A stretch of 51,910 nucleotides of DNA from contig NZ_JAGWDK010000036.1 in NCBI RefSeq assembly GCF_018398875.1, positions 1 to 51,910 of the forward strand, written 5' to 3'. This document shows positions 33,234 through 40,517 of this stretch, in pieces (position 1 is the first letter of the stretch; each line of letters opens with the position of its first letter). The DNA comes from Bradyrhizobium sp. sGM-13. Its GTDB lineage: Bacteria; Pseudomonadota; Alphaproteobacteria; Rhizobiales; Xanthobacteraceae. A model generated the notes under the pieces. That model was given only the letters and a program-made list of their open reading frames with translations. It did no database searches and was not told the origin of the DNA. The position numbers and the translations under genes are program-made.

Positions 33234-33968
33234 TCAACGACAGGTGCTCGGGCGGAACGGAAGCGCTGCTCGTTCGGTGTCATCGAACTCCGCAGCATAC
33301 AGCTCCCGAACAGTTCGGTGGCACTCGCACGCGCGGCGCTGCAGGAGATCCTGGTCCAGGATGCTTAGCTTGCCCCTGCTGTACGAGATCAGCCCCTCCT
33401 TTTGAAGGTGGCTGGCAACACCGGTGACGCTGGTTCGCCTCACACCCATCATCTGCGCCAAAAATTCCTGCGTCACCGGCAGTTCGGTGCCCACCAGATC
33501 GCACATCCTGACTAGCCACTTACAGGTCCGCTGTTCAACGGTGTGAACCGCGTTGCAGGCAGCCGTCTGCTGCACCTGCCCGAGGAGGAATTGTTCGTAC
33601 TTGATGAGCAGTGCGAGCAAGTCAGGGGAAGACAGGGCAACCGCTTTGAGGTGCTCCGCATCCACGACGCTCGCAAGGCCGGATACCTGGACCACCACTT
33701 TATGCAGCGACGCCTTGCTATCGATCGCTTGTGCAGCCCCGAAAGCACCATCGTTTCCGATCATGCCGGTTTCGATCGCCCAACCATCCTCCAGTTCAAC
33801 AACGCACGAAAGTATGCCGCCGTGCGGGAAGTACACCTGATTGACACGCCCGCGGCTCTCCACAACGACCTTGCCGCGTTGCATTTCGACAATGCGAAGA
33901 TGCGGCCGGAGGTCTTCGAGATCGACAGGGCTTGCTCGGGACAGAATACGATTTTTTGAGTGAGGCAT
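33234..33968 (-). CDS. Crp/Fnr-family transcriptional regulator
   Basis: A 244-residue regulator starting MPHSKNRILSRASPVDLEDL at 33968, behind a perfect AAAGGAGG ribosome-binding site; an earlier in-frame start at 34016 is less likely. The beta-roll domain includes RGKVVVESRGRVNQVYF and GILSCVVELEDG. The winged helix is VTQEFLAQMMGVRRTSVTGV with GLISYSRGKLSI. It probably senses a small molecule or redox signal. Same family as 31941, in opposite orientation. Confidence 0.86.
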   Translation of the reverse strand: MPHSKNRILSRASPVDLEDLRPHLRIVEMQRGKVVVESRGRVNQVYFPHGGILSCVVELEDGWAIETGMIGNDGAFGAAQAIDSKASLHKVVVQVSGLASVVDAEHLKAVALSSPDLLALLIKYEQFLLGQVQQTAACNAVHTVEQRTCKWLVRMCDLVGTELPVTQEFLAQMMGVRRTSVTGVASHLQKEGLISYSRGKLSILDQDLLQRRACECHRTVRELYAAEFDDTERAALPFRPSTCR

Positions 33969-34135
33969 CGTACCCCTCCTTTCCTTTGCAGGCGGGAGCA
34001 CAACACTCTCAGCCACCGACGCCCACGGGCATGGTTGTTATCGGTGATGCATTCAATGTGGGCATCGGAGGCCCCAATAGCGAGTCAATTATTGTGTCGT
34101 GTTTTGAGCCTCTTGCAGTGCAGTATGGTGAAGCG

Positions 34136-34531
34136 TCAGCCCTGACCGGGTCCGCTGGAGGTTTCCGGCAACGCTTCGCCGGGAAGATAAAGCCTGATCG
34201 GGCGGATTTCGTAGACGGCGGACGGATTGGCGCGCCGCAGGTCGCGGGCGATCGCGATCGCTTCCTCCTCGTTGGCGCAATTCAACACGTACAGACCCAG
34301 CAACTGCTCCTTGGTCTCGGCAAATGGCCCGTCCATGACCATTCCCGCGCCCGGTCCACGCAAGGTGCGGGCTTCCGCCGTGCCGCCCAGCCTCGCCGCC
34401 GGCCCGAGCACCTTCTTGGCGTTGAGCCGTTCATGCACGGCCAGCAGTTCGCTCATCAGGGCCGCGTCCTCCTCCGCCGTCCAGGATGTGACCTCGGCTT
34501 CGACGTGATAGGCCAGCATGGCGTAGAGCAT
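34136..34531 (-). CDS. YCII/DGPF-domain protein
   Basis: A 131-residue protein with a ferredoxin-like alpha/beta fold of the YCII family: MLYAMLAYH at the start, AEARTLRGPGAG and the MDGPFAETKEQLLGLYVLN motif in the middle, IARDLRRANPSAVYEIRPI near the end. DGPF proteins are often annotated as sigma-factor-associated. The AAAGGAGAAAG ribosome-binding site supports the start at 34531. It lies 60 bp downstream of the terminator of a candidate small RNA on the same strand. Confidence 0.82.
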   Translation of the reverse strand: MLYAMLAYHVEAEVTSWTAEEDAALMSELLAVHERLNAKKVLGPAARLGGTAEARTLRGPGAGMVMDGPFAETKEQLLGLYVLNCANEEEAIAIARDLRRANPSAVYEIRPIRLYLPGEALPETSSGPGQG

Positions 34532-34592
34532 CGCTTTCTCCTTTAGGGCGGACCGGACTGGCGGCCTTTCGAGGACATTTAAGAAATAAAAA

Positions 34593-34620
34593 GGCGCGGC
34601 GGGAGAACTCCCGTCGCGCC
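34593..34620 (-). terminator. Rho-independent terminator of the candidate small RNA
   Basis: GGCGCGGCGGGAG (34593-34605) pairs with CTCCCGTCGCGCC (34608-34620) with one G-T pair and a 2-nt gap. On the minus strand it is followed by TTTTTATTTC. One of the strongest terminators in the window. Confidence 0.82.
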
Positions 34621-34682
34621 CCAACTGTTGTGCTCGCTGGTCCAGGGCTGAGAGCGCCCCGATGCCAGGCCAAAAGACAAGC

Positions 34683-34727
34683 CTAGCGGGCGATCCCAGC
34701 GAGGTGACAGCGCTTGGTATAAGACAC
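34683..34727 (-). CDS. 14-codon leader-type ORF with an extended ribosome-binding site
   Basis: GTG-initiated peptide VSYTKRCHLAGIAR, with a stop at 34683-34685. Upstream on the minus strand, AAAGGAGGTGATCC (34742-34729) is complementary to the whole 3' end of 16S rRNA, with 7 nt between AGGAGG and GTG. Such a complete match is rare for ordinary genes. The size and terminator suggest a regulatory peptide or a ribosome-capturing RNA. Confidence 0.55.
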   Translation of the reverse strand: MSYTKRCHLAGIAR

Positions 34728-34762
34728 TGGATCACCTCCTTTCGTTGTTGATGGAAACCCGA

Positions 34763-34790
34763 ATATAAGTGGCGAATCAGCCCCTGTTAA
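34763..34790 (-). promoter_or_regulatory. Candidate promoter of the small RNA
   Basis: Read on the minus strand: TTAACA (34790-34785), a 16-bp spacer and TTATAT (34768-34763). It would start transcription near 34755. Confidence 0.42.
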
Positions 34791-34887
34791 GGGGTGTGGA
34801 CCTGGTCGAAAGGTCCGCACAGGACATGCGGACAGGGGCGGCGGGACGGTTGAGGCCGCCTGCGCGTCGTGTTAGGTCAACGCCAGC

Positions 34888-34961
34888 GCGGGTGTAGCTC
34901 AATGGTAGAGCAGCAGCCTTCCAAGCTGAATACGAGGGTTCGATTCCCTTCACCCGCTCCA
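34888..34961 (+). tRNA. tRNA-Gly (anticodon TCC)
   Basis: The acceptor stem pairs GCGGGTG (34888-34894) with CACCCGC (34951-34957), followed by T and an encoded CCA. The D arm is GCTC..GAGC, the anticodon loop CTTCCAA carries TCC, and the T arm is GAGGG-TTCGATT-CCCTT. A 74-nt gene with a normal cloverleaf. Confidence 0.94.
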
Positions 34962-35056
34962 GCCTTCGCTCGCAAAGCGAGGGAAGGCTGCCGCGCCGAA
35001 GCCCGGCGGGCGAAGGCGGGCTCGTGGCCGCGAGCTACGGCTAGCCAAGCCGTGGC
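34962..35056. repeat. Palindromic repeat block after tRNA-Gly
   Basis: Begins immediately after the tRNA CCA. Shares GAAGGCTGCCGCGCCGAAG and the GCCGCGAGCTACGGCTAG palindrome with 33108-33227. May act as transcription end signal or be a REP-type element. Confidence 0.58.
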
Positions 35057-35110
35057 ATGAACGGGAAGCGAGCGGTCTTTGTTTGACGGGAAGGACAGGC
35101 GGCAGGTCTG

Positions 35111-35485
35111 ATGCGCATCATCTACTTCAGCCTCGGTTGGGTGATGGTTGCGCTCGGCGTGATCGGCCTGGTGATGCCGCTGATGCCGGGGGCGGTTTTC
35201 CTGATCGTTGCAGTGGCGTGTTTTGCGCGCTCGTCGCCGCGGTTCGAGGCATGGCTGCTGGATCATCCGACATTTGGCAAACCGCTGCGGGATTGGCGCG
35301 CCGCCGGAGCCATTCCGCGGTCGGCCAAGGCCATGGCTTGCGTGGGAATGACGATCGGGTTTCTCGTGTTCTGGTACAGCGTCGACCCGTCCTTGCCGCT
35401 TGCCGTAGGTGTGGCGGTCATGTTCCTTGCCTGTGCCGCCTACGTCGTATCACGGCCGGCGGTGGTCGATGAGAACGGCATCTAG
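35111..35485 (+). CDS. YbaN/DUF454 inner-membrane protein
   Basis: A 124-residue protein of the DUF454 family with predicted membrane helices near 3-40 and 75-112. FSLGWVMVALGVIGLVMPLM and CFARSSPRFEAWLLDHPTFG are the conserved family signature, followed by a loop with WRAAGAIPRSAKAMA. Family function is not well defined. Immediately downstream of the tRNA-Gly repeat block and upstream of the stress cluster. In some genera it occurs with heat-resistance genes. Confidence 0.85.
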   Translation: MRIIYFSLGWVMVALGVIGLVMPLMPGAVFLIVAVACFARSSPRFEAWLLDHPTFGKPLRDWRAAGAIPRSAKAMACVGMTIGFLVFWYSVDPSLPLAVGVAVMFLACAAYVVSRPAVVDENGI

Positions 35486-35538
35486 GCGTCGCTACTGAAG
35501 GAGCCACGGCAGCCGCCGCTCGCCCTGGCCAACGGGGC

Positions 35539-35850
35539 CTAAGTGGCTTGCCTTGCCCGTTCCAGGAAGTCTTCGAGGCCGACCGGTACCTCGTCGAGAT
35601 CGATGCATCGCTCGCGTAGTTCGTCGGCGATTTCGCTCGTCACGTCGCGCGACCATCCCCCGGTGATGTTGAAGGCGACGATGCGTACCGGATTGACGTA
35701 CTGGCCTTCGAGCAGTTCGCGGATCAGCGTGGCCCGCCCGGTACTCTCCTCGCTGGTCTCGCGCCATACCCGTCCAATCCGACCCAGATCGTCCAGCACG
35801 AGGTAGACGTCGTGGTCTGCACCTTCCGGCACGATGGACGGCGTACGCAT
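35539..35850 (-). CDS. Conserved hypothetical protein
   Basis: A 103-residue protein starting MRTPSIVPEGADHDVYLVLD. The core reads LVLDDLGRIGRVWRET, LLEGQYVNPVRIVAFN and GWSRDVTSEIADELRERC. Resembles a small conserved alpha/beta protein found in rhizobia, where it may be a stress or signalling protein. A start at 35874 is also possible. Function unknown. Confidence 0.72.
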   Translation of the reverse strand: MRTPSIVPEGADHDVYLVLDDLGRIGRVWRETSEESTGRATLIRELLEGQYVNPVRIVAFNITGGWSRDVTSEIADELRERCIDLDEVPVGLEDFLERARQAT

Positions 35851-35964
35851 TTGCGAAACTCGAACCAGGCACACCGTCGATTCAAAACGCGACTTCGTGA
35901 GTTGTTCCTCGATCGATGCGCCCCCGCAACTGGCGGAGGGTGGGGAGACTTTCTTCGCAGGCTG

Positions 35965-35993
35965 GGGCGAGCACCCAAGCTCGGTGCTCGCCC
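35965..35993. terminator. Strong hairpin after the rpoH-type gene
   Basis: GGGCGAGCACC (35965-35975) and GGTGCTCGCCC (35983-35993) form a perfect 11-bp stem with a 7-nt loop. It lies just 3' of the sigma-factor stop. The T-rich side is on the + strand, so as a terminator for the minus-strand gene it is not classical. Confidence 0.6.
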
Positions 35994-36002
35994 TGCTTTG
36001 CT

Positions 36003-36941
36003 TTAAGCTAATCGAATGGCGCCGGAAGTTGGCGGCAGCCTCAAGCGCCCATCATTGGGAAGCGTTCCGCCGAGGCGGGCGCGCAGCGTGGCCTTGATCT
36101 TTTGCAAAGCGCGAACCTCGATCTGGCGGATCCGCTCGCGGGACACGCGGAAGGTGGCGCCAAGGTCCTCCAGGGTTTTCGGCTGTTCGGTCAGGAAGCG
36201 TGCTCCGATGATATGCTGTTCGCGAGGCATCAGGCCGGCAAGCGCGTCTTTCAATGCGCTCCTTACCTGGTCGCGATCTTGTGCTTCCGACAATAGGCTT
36301 TCGGGATCTGGCGCTGGATCAACCAGGCAGTCCTGCATTTCCTCGGAACCGTCCTTCCGGGTCTTGGGCAGGTTGAGCGAAATGTCACCTCGCATCCTCC
36401 CATTCATCTCGACGACATCGCGGGAATCGACCGCGAGTTCGTCGGCGATGTATTTGACCTGCTCGGACGACAGATCGCCGTCCTCGCCTGCGGAAATCCG
36501 ACTTTTCAGTTTTCGCAGGTTGAAGAACAGCTTCTTCTGGGCGGCGGTGGTGCCAATTTTCACCAACGACCAGGACCTCAGAATGTACTCGTGGACAGTC
36601 GCCTTGATCCACCACATTGCATAGGTGGCGAGCCGAACGCCTTTTTCGGGTTTGAACCGCTTCACCGCATGCATCAGGCCCAGATTCGCCTCCGAGATCA
36701 GGTCGGCGATGGGAAGGCCATAGCCGCGATAACGTAGCGCCAGCTTCGCAGCCAGCCGGAGGTGACTTGTCACCAGGCGATAGGCCGCTTCGCGGTCGCC
36801 GTGTTCGCGCCAGCGGCGCGCGCACATGGCCTCGTCGGCCGCACTCAGCAGCGGAAATTTTCTGATAGCGGTGAGGTAACGGGAGAGCCCGCCTTCCGAG
36901 TGAAGCGAAGGTAGGTTCGATAAAACTGACAGGGTGCTCAT
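36003..36941 (-). CDS. rpoH: RNA polymerase sigma-32 factor (RpoH type)
   Basis: A 312-residue alternative sigma factor for heat shock. Region 2 reads DLISEANLGLMHAVKRFKPE and GVRLATYAMWWIKATVHEYI. The RpoH box QKKLFFNLRK is present, and region 4.2 is LGATFRVSRERIRQIEVRAL. A GAGGAGGAATT ribosome-binding site supports the start at 36941. Bradyrhizobia carry several rpoH genes, so this need not be the main one. The neighbouring hsp20 genes and ROSE-like leaders are plausible targets. Confidence 0.94.
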   Translation of the reverse strand: MSTLSVLSNLPSLHSEGGLSRYLTAIRKFPLLSAADEAMCARRWREHGDREAAYRLVTSHLRLAAKLALRYRGYGLPIADLISEANLGLMHAVKRFKPEKGVRLATYAMWWIKATVHEYILRSWSLVKIGTTAAQKKLFFNLRKLKSRISAGEDGDLSSEQVKYIADELAVDSRDVVEMNGRMRGDISLNLPKTRKDGSEEMQDCLVDPAPDPESLLSEAQDRDQVRSALKDALAGLMPREQHIIGARFLTEQPKTLEDLGATFRVSRERIRQIEVRALQKIKATLRARLGGTLPNDGRLRLPPTSGAIRLA

Positions 36942-37144
36942 ATCCAATTCCTCCTCAGAGCAAAGTGGGTGCGAGCTACCGAGCATGTGCCGGGCCCGGA
37001 AACGGCGCCCAAGCGCATCAAGCCGGAGCGTTCACAAAATGTCGTTGCTAGCGGATTGTTCCGTTGAAGATTGGCTTGAAAGCCGAAGGCGGTCAGCGGT
37101 GTGCCGGTGCAGGCCCCTGGCTGCCTCAACCGGTCCATGACGCC

Positions 37145-37903
37145 TTACGCCGCGACGGCTGGGGGGAGCCGTTTGCGCTGGCGCCAGCCTGGCGTGCTCC
37201 GCCGCAGCGTTGCCGCGCTCGAGAGCCAGCAGCGCAAGTTCGACCTCGTGAAGGCGCGAGGGCCGGCCATTCTCCGGCATGCCTTCATGGTCGTCTGGTC
37301 GATCAAATATTCAGTCCAGGCCCAGTCGATCAGGATCGAGCGTTTCGCATCCAGCGACAGGCTCGGATCGCACACCACCGCCATGGGCCAAGCCCAGCCT
37401 TCCTCGCCACGCTGATCGTGCCGGGCTTCCGCGCCGGCAATGGCCTTGTCATAGCTCTCCTGAAGGGAACCGAGGCCGAGGCGTTCGAGGGTCTCATCCG
37501 AGAAGGCATGCTTCATCTTGCGCGACACCGACTGTCGCTGGTTTGCGTTCTGCTCTTCGGTCGCCTCGACGACATACGGAAGTTTCTGCCGCTCGGCGTA
37601 GCGGATCGCCGACCTGAGCGTCGGGAAGCTGAGTTCGACGATCGCGAGCGGGTCATCATCTCCGGTCCATCCCATCAGGGGTTCGACGTAGGGGGCGCTG
37701 CGGCGCTCGAAGGTGAGCCGCCAGCCCTCGGTGCCGGCCTTTCCCGAGGTCATTACCGATCGTGTGGGCCGAAAAATGCGCGCTACCGCATCCCTTGGAA
37801 AGAGGGACGGGGTCAAGCGCCGGTCCGGCACATGATTGTCGTTCGCGGCGAATGCCGCATCTCGTGTCGTCGTTTTCAATCCGTCAATTCCAACCCTCTC
37901 CAT
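37145..37903 (-). CDS. NDUFS4-like ETC complex I subunit-related protein, C-terminus possibly frameshifted
   Basis: A protein of about 252 residues. The central part, VARIFRPTRSVMTSGKAGTE then PLMGWTGDDDPLAIVELSF and AIRYAERQKLPYVV, matches the accessory complex I subunit of the NDUFS4 type. The N-terminal 40 residues are extra. After DQTTMKA near residue 208 the frame changes character. One added base at about 37278 would give MPENGRPSRLHEVELALLAL, a more natural helical ending. So the annotated C-terminus may be wrong or the gene damaged. The start at 37903 is favoured over 37951. Confidence 0.7.
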   Translation of the reverse strand: MERVGIDGLKTTTRDAAFAANDNHVPDRRLTPSLFPRDAVARIFRPTRSVMTSGKAGTEGWRLTFERRSAPYVEPLMGWTGDDDPLAIVELSFPTLRSAIRYAERQKLPYVVEATEEQNANQRQSVSRKMKHAFSDETLERLGLGSLQESYDKAIAGAEARHDQRGEEGWAWPMAVVCDPSLSLDAKRSILIDWAWTEYLIDQTTMKACRRMAGPRAFTRSNLRCWLSSAATLRRSTPGWRQRKRLPPAVAA

Positions 37904-38006
37904 TTTCTCCCTCCCACTTCTGGCGAAGGAAAACCGCTCGCGGCTTGGCATCTATCAAGCCGCCATACGTCATTGATCCGTCCAGCGCGACCAAATCGAC
38001 AGCCGG

Positions 38007-38249
38007 TCAGGAAGAGCACCCCCTGCAGATATCCGGGACAACCTCCTCGGCTCGGAAGGGCGGGATCACCACGGTGGTTGCTCGGTTGGACCTTGTATTC
38101 CGACCGGACACCGGCGGCTCCGGCGCTTCCGTCTGAACCGCGGCATTCGCACTGCCAAGCTGCTTCGGCTTTTTCCGTTGCGCACTGGCCGCTTCGGTTG
38201 CGCTGAACAGCATGGCGAATAGGACGAATACTGCGAGTAGACCGCGCAT
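38007..38249 (-). CDS. Small secreted hypothetical protein
   Basis: An 80-residue protein with a signal peptide (MRGLLAVFVLFAMLFSATEA, cleavage near Ala-Ser-Ala). The mature part is basic, then Pro-rich, ending in DICRGCSS with a Cys-x2-Cys pair. It starts 16 bp after the 44-residue peptide gene, so it probably shares its transcript and temperature control. Function unknown. Confidence 0.62.
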   Translation of the reverse strand: MRGLLAVFVLFAMLFSATEAASAQRKKPKQLGSANAAVQTEAPEPPVSGRNTRSNRATTVVIPPFRAEEVVPDICRGCSS

Positions 38250-38265
38250 CGTTCTTCCACCAGCG

Positions 38266-38400
38266 TTAGCGCTTGCGAGGAGAGAGCCTGATGCGCCAGT
38301 TCCTGGATGCCGTCGCGATCCGATCGGCCAGTCGTTCCAGCCGACGGACGATTGCCGTGCTCCAACGCAGCACCGACTGGGCGTGATCTGTCATCTTCAT
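38266..38400 (-). CDS. 44-residue basic peptide under a ROSE-like leader
   Basis: Starts MKMTDHAQSVLRWSTAIVRR at 38400 behind an AGGAGGATG ribosome-binding site whose context nearly copies that of the hsp20 gene at 38809. Basic and helical (LERLADRIATASRNWRIRLS), no cysteines, no signal peptide. First in a minus-strand operon with the 80-residue secreted protein. The leader and promoter suggest strong heat induction. Confidence 0.6.
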   Translation of the reverse strand: MKMTDHAQSVLRWSTAIVRRLERLADRIATASRNWRIRLSPRKR

Positions 38401-38487
38401 AACCACATCCTCCTGAAAGCAACGTGGACACCCAAGCGCCTTCTCCATGCCGGATCCGGCCCGCCAGTCCTGCCCAGGCCTTGGCGG
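38401..38487 (-). promoter_or_regulatory. ROSE-like RNA thermometer upstream of the 44-residue peptide
   Basis: About 85 nt between the predicted start of transcription and the ATG. It includes a GCCGGATCCGGC hairpin and, just before the ribosome-binding site, TTGCTTTCAGGAGGAT. ROSE elements hide the ribosome-binding site by pairing with a U(U/C)GCU motif directly upstream, which is what is seen here. Melting at high temperature frees it. Confidence 0.62.
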
Positions 38488-38493
38488 CGGGCG

Positions 38494-38521
38494 ATTTAGG
38501 GAAGCGCCATGCGACGTCAAG
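38494..38521 (-). promoter_or_regulatory. Candidate RpoH promoter (minus strand)
   Basis: Read on the minus strand, CTTG (38521-38518) is followed after about 17 bp by CCTAAAT (38500-38494). This fits the alphaproteobacterial RpoH pattern CTTG-N16/17-CYTATNT with one deviation. It would start transcription near 38487 and give an 85-nt leader. Confidence 0.52.
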
Positions 38522-38674
38522 AGGTGCGACGCTCGGACGCGGCTCGCGGGGGGGGGGGCAGCAGCTGACCATCGTTTGAGACCGCCGTTACGACGGCGGC
38601 GGCTGAGGTCGCACATCGCCTTTCGAAGGTCGAGCTAGGCCGTGAAAAAATGAAACATGCGCGCCGGTTGTGCC

Positions 38675-38699
38675 CTTGAAACCAAATCGAGCCCTTCTA
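38675..38699 (+). promoter_or_regulatory. Candidate RpoH promoter upstream of hsp20
   Basis: CTTGAAA (38675-38681) followed by CCTTCTA (about 38693-38699). The -35 part is perfect; the -10 part and spacing are less so. It would give a leader of about 100 nt. Confidence 0.47.
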
Positions 38700-38721
38700 G
38701 TTCATGTGGTGCCACAGGTGT

Positions 38722-38808
38722 GGCGCCGGATGCCGTCAGGGTCCGGCCAAGGCCGCCGGAAATGTCCGGCGTAGCTCCTATCCATGTTGCTCAAAGGAGG
38801 ATGTGGCT
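38722..38808 (+). promoter_or_regulatory. ROSE-like RNA thermometer upstream of hsp20
   Basis: The leader contains a GCCGGA..TCCGGC hairpin (38725-38747), a second one CGCCGGA-AATG-TCCGGCG (38754-38771) and then TTGCTCAAAGGAGGAT (38787-38802) directly before the ATG. The TTGCT motif opposite the ribosome-binding site and stacked hairpins are the hallmark of ROSE elements first described for Bradyrhizobium small heat-shock genes. Confidence 0.75.
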
Positions 38809-39276
38809 ATGAGAACCTACGATCTATCCCCGTTCTGGCGTTCAAGCGTCGGGTTCGATCGCGTGTTCGACCTCGTCAACGACACGGTGAACGACAGCGA
38901 CACTTATCCGCTGTACAACATCGAGCGTACCGGCGAGGACCAGTACCAGATTTCGCTGGCGCTGGCCGGTTTCAGCCCGGAAGAGATCACCATCACCGCG
39001 GAGCAATCGACGCTCACGGTTGAGGGCCGCAAGGCCAACAAGGGTGTTCACGACTACCTGTACCAGGGAATCTCGATGCGGCCGTTCCGCCGCGCATTCA
39101 ACCTGGCGGACTATGTCCAGGTGAAGGACGCGACCTTTGAGAACGGTATGCTGAAGATCGCACTGGTTCGGGAAGTGCCGGAGGCGATGAAGCCGCGTCG
39201 CATCGCGATCGAAACCGCCGGCAGCGACAACCAGCAAATCGAAAACCAGCAAACCGAACAGAAGCGGGCAGCCTAA
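38809..39276 (+). CDS. Small heat-shock protein Hsp20 (class A / IbpA-like)
   Basis: A 155-residue alpha-crystallin-domain chaperone that holds unfolding proteins under heat. The start MRTYDLSPFWRSSVGFDRVF and YNIERTGEDQYQISLALAGF are typical of class A rhizobial Hsp20s. The conserved FENGMLKIALVRE closes the alpha-crystallin domain, and a Gln/Lys-rich tail follows. The ATG at 38809 follows an AAAGGAGGA ribosome-binding site inside the ROSE-like element. An open frame extending upstream covers the leader and is not translated. Confidence 0.93.
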   Translation: MRTYDLSPFWRSSVGFDRVFDLVNDTVNDSDTYPLYNIERTGEDQYQISLALAGFSPEEITITAEQSTLTVEGRKANKGVHDYLYQGISMRPFRRAFNLADYVQVKDATFENGMLKIALVREVPEAMKPRRIAIETAGSDNQQIENQQTEQKRAA

Positions 39277-39372
39277 CGGAGGCCCGTCAAGGCTGTCGAA
39301 CCACCTGTGCGCGGCTCGGCCGCGCGCGGGTGATCTCTGTCCACTGAACACGAAGAACAGAAAGGAGGAACT

Positions 39373-39858
39373 ATGGCACTACGCGATCTCATTCCGTGGA
39401 ACAACGGCTCTCGTGATCTGAGCCTGCACCGCAATGAACCCACTCCGTTCCTCGCGCTTCATCGCGAGATGAATCGGCTGTTCGACGATGCGTTCCGCTC
39501 GTTCGACATCGCTCCGTTCAGCTCCCACGCGATGGGTTGGCCGAACGTCGAGGTCAGCGAGACCGAGAAGGAAGTCAAAGTGATTGCTGAACTTCCCGGT
39601 CTCGAAGAGAAGGACGTCAACGTCGAACTCAGGGACGGTATGTTGACCATCAGTGGTGAGAAGAAGAGCGAGACCGAAGACAAGGAGCGTCGCTTCAGCG
39701 AGCGCTACTACGGGCGTTTCGAGCGTTCCGTCCCGGTCGATGATGTCGATCAGGACAATGTCGGGGCCTCGTTCAAGAATGGCGTTCTCACCGTGACGCT
39801 GCCGAAGTTACCGACCGCGCAGCACAAGGTGAAACGGATCGCCATCAACGGCAAGTAA
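39373..39858 (+). CDS. Small heat-shock protein Hsp20 (class C-like)
   Basis: A 161-residue Hsp20. MALRDLIPWNNGSRDLS, then LHREMNRLFDDAFRSF, is the usual N-terminus of the longer class. The alpha-crystallin domain reads NVEVSETEKEVKVIAELPGL through FKNGVLTVTLPK, with a C-terminal V-K-R-I-A-I. It lies 96 bp downstream of the first hsp20. A strong AAAGGAGGAA ribosome-binding site precedes it without a visible ROSE motif, so its translation may not be thermometer-controlled. Confidence 0.93.
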   Translation: MALRDLIPWNNGSRDLSLHRNEPTPFLALHREMNRLFDDAFRSFDIAPFSSHAMGWPNVEVSETEKEVKVIAELPGLEEKDVNVELRDGMLTISGEKKSETEDKERRFSERYYGRFERSVPVDDVDQDNVGASFKNGVLTVTLPKLPTAQHKVKRIAINGK

Positions 39859-39947
39859 CGGCGGGACGCGGGCGGGAAGTCTCGCGCTCTCGCCCGCGAG
39901 GTGCTGTCAATCAACAATGAAAGGAGCCAATGTAAGGAGTTGCAACC

Positions 39948-40310
39948 ATGAACACCGTCTGGAAAAAGGATATGATTACCGATGTGGTCAACCTCGTGAT
40001 CGGCCTGGGCTTGTTCGTGTCGCCGTGGGCCTTAGGGTTCGCCGCTGAAAGTCCCACTAACTCGAATGCCTGGCTGAGTGGCATCCTGATCGCTGCGCTT
40101 GCGGTAGCAGCGCTGGCGGTATTCGCAGAATGGCAGGAGTGGCTAACGCTTGCCGCCGGCGTTTGGGTGGCCCTGTCGCCATGGGTGGTGCAATTCTCGG
40201 CCAACCAGACCACCACGACACTTCACGTCATCGCCGGGATCGTGGTGGCGGCCGTTGCGGCTCTGCGACTCTGGTATCTGCACCAGAGCCCTCCTCGCGT
40301 GACGGCCTGA
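39948..40310 (+). CDS. SPW-repeat membrane protein
   Basis: A 120-residue protein with four predicted membrane helices and two copies of the SPW repeat, LFVSPWALGF and ALSPWVVQF. SPW proteins are small integral membrane proteins of unknown role. It follows the two Hsp20 genes on the same strand and ends at a hairpin, so it may be a member of the heat-stress unit. Confidence 0.85.
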   Translation: MNTVWKKDMITDVVNLVIGLGLFVSPWALGFAAESPTNSNAWLSGILIAALAVAALAVFAEWQEWLTLAAGVWVALSPWVVQFSANQTTTTLHVIAGIVVAAVAALRLWYLHQSPPRVTA

Positions 40311-40316
40311 TGCTCG

Positions 40317-40347
40317 GCGAGGGAGGCCCGCTGCCGGCCTCCCTCGC
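40317..40347 (+). terminator. Strong hairpin after the SPW gene
   Basis: GCGAGGGAGGCC (40317-40328) and GGCCTCCCTCGC (40336-40347) form a perfect 12-bp stem with a 7-nt loop. A weak T-rich tail follows. Confidence 0.7.
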
Positions 40348-40517
40348 GTTATCTGGGTCGGGCGTCGGTTTGGTTTGCGGATCGGGGTGAACTCGCTCGC
40401 GGTCCCTATTTCCCTGTCTCACTGAAACCCAATCTCATCCAGTGAGGGCACCCGCAAGCCGTCGCCGGCAGTCATGAACGATTGCTGATGACAGCCGGCA
40501 CCCACCCAGCCCCGCGC

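Larger units (their letters stand above)
34590..34755 (-). ncRNA. Candidate ~165-nt small RNA with an internal 14-codon ORF
   Basis: On the minus strand, a sigma-70-type promoter (TTAACA at 34790-34785, TTATAT at 34768-34763) is followed by a strong ribosome-binding site, a short ORF (34727-34683) and a perfect terminator hairpin (34620-34593) with a T-rich tail. This would produce a discrete RNA of about 165 nt. It could be an independent dual-function RNA or an attenuator leader for the YCII gene. Confidence 0.55.

Noticed and set aside
37064..38206. + strand open frame of 380 codons
   Set aside because: Antisense to the NDUFS4-like gene and the 80-residue secreted protein, without a ribosome-binding site.
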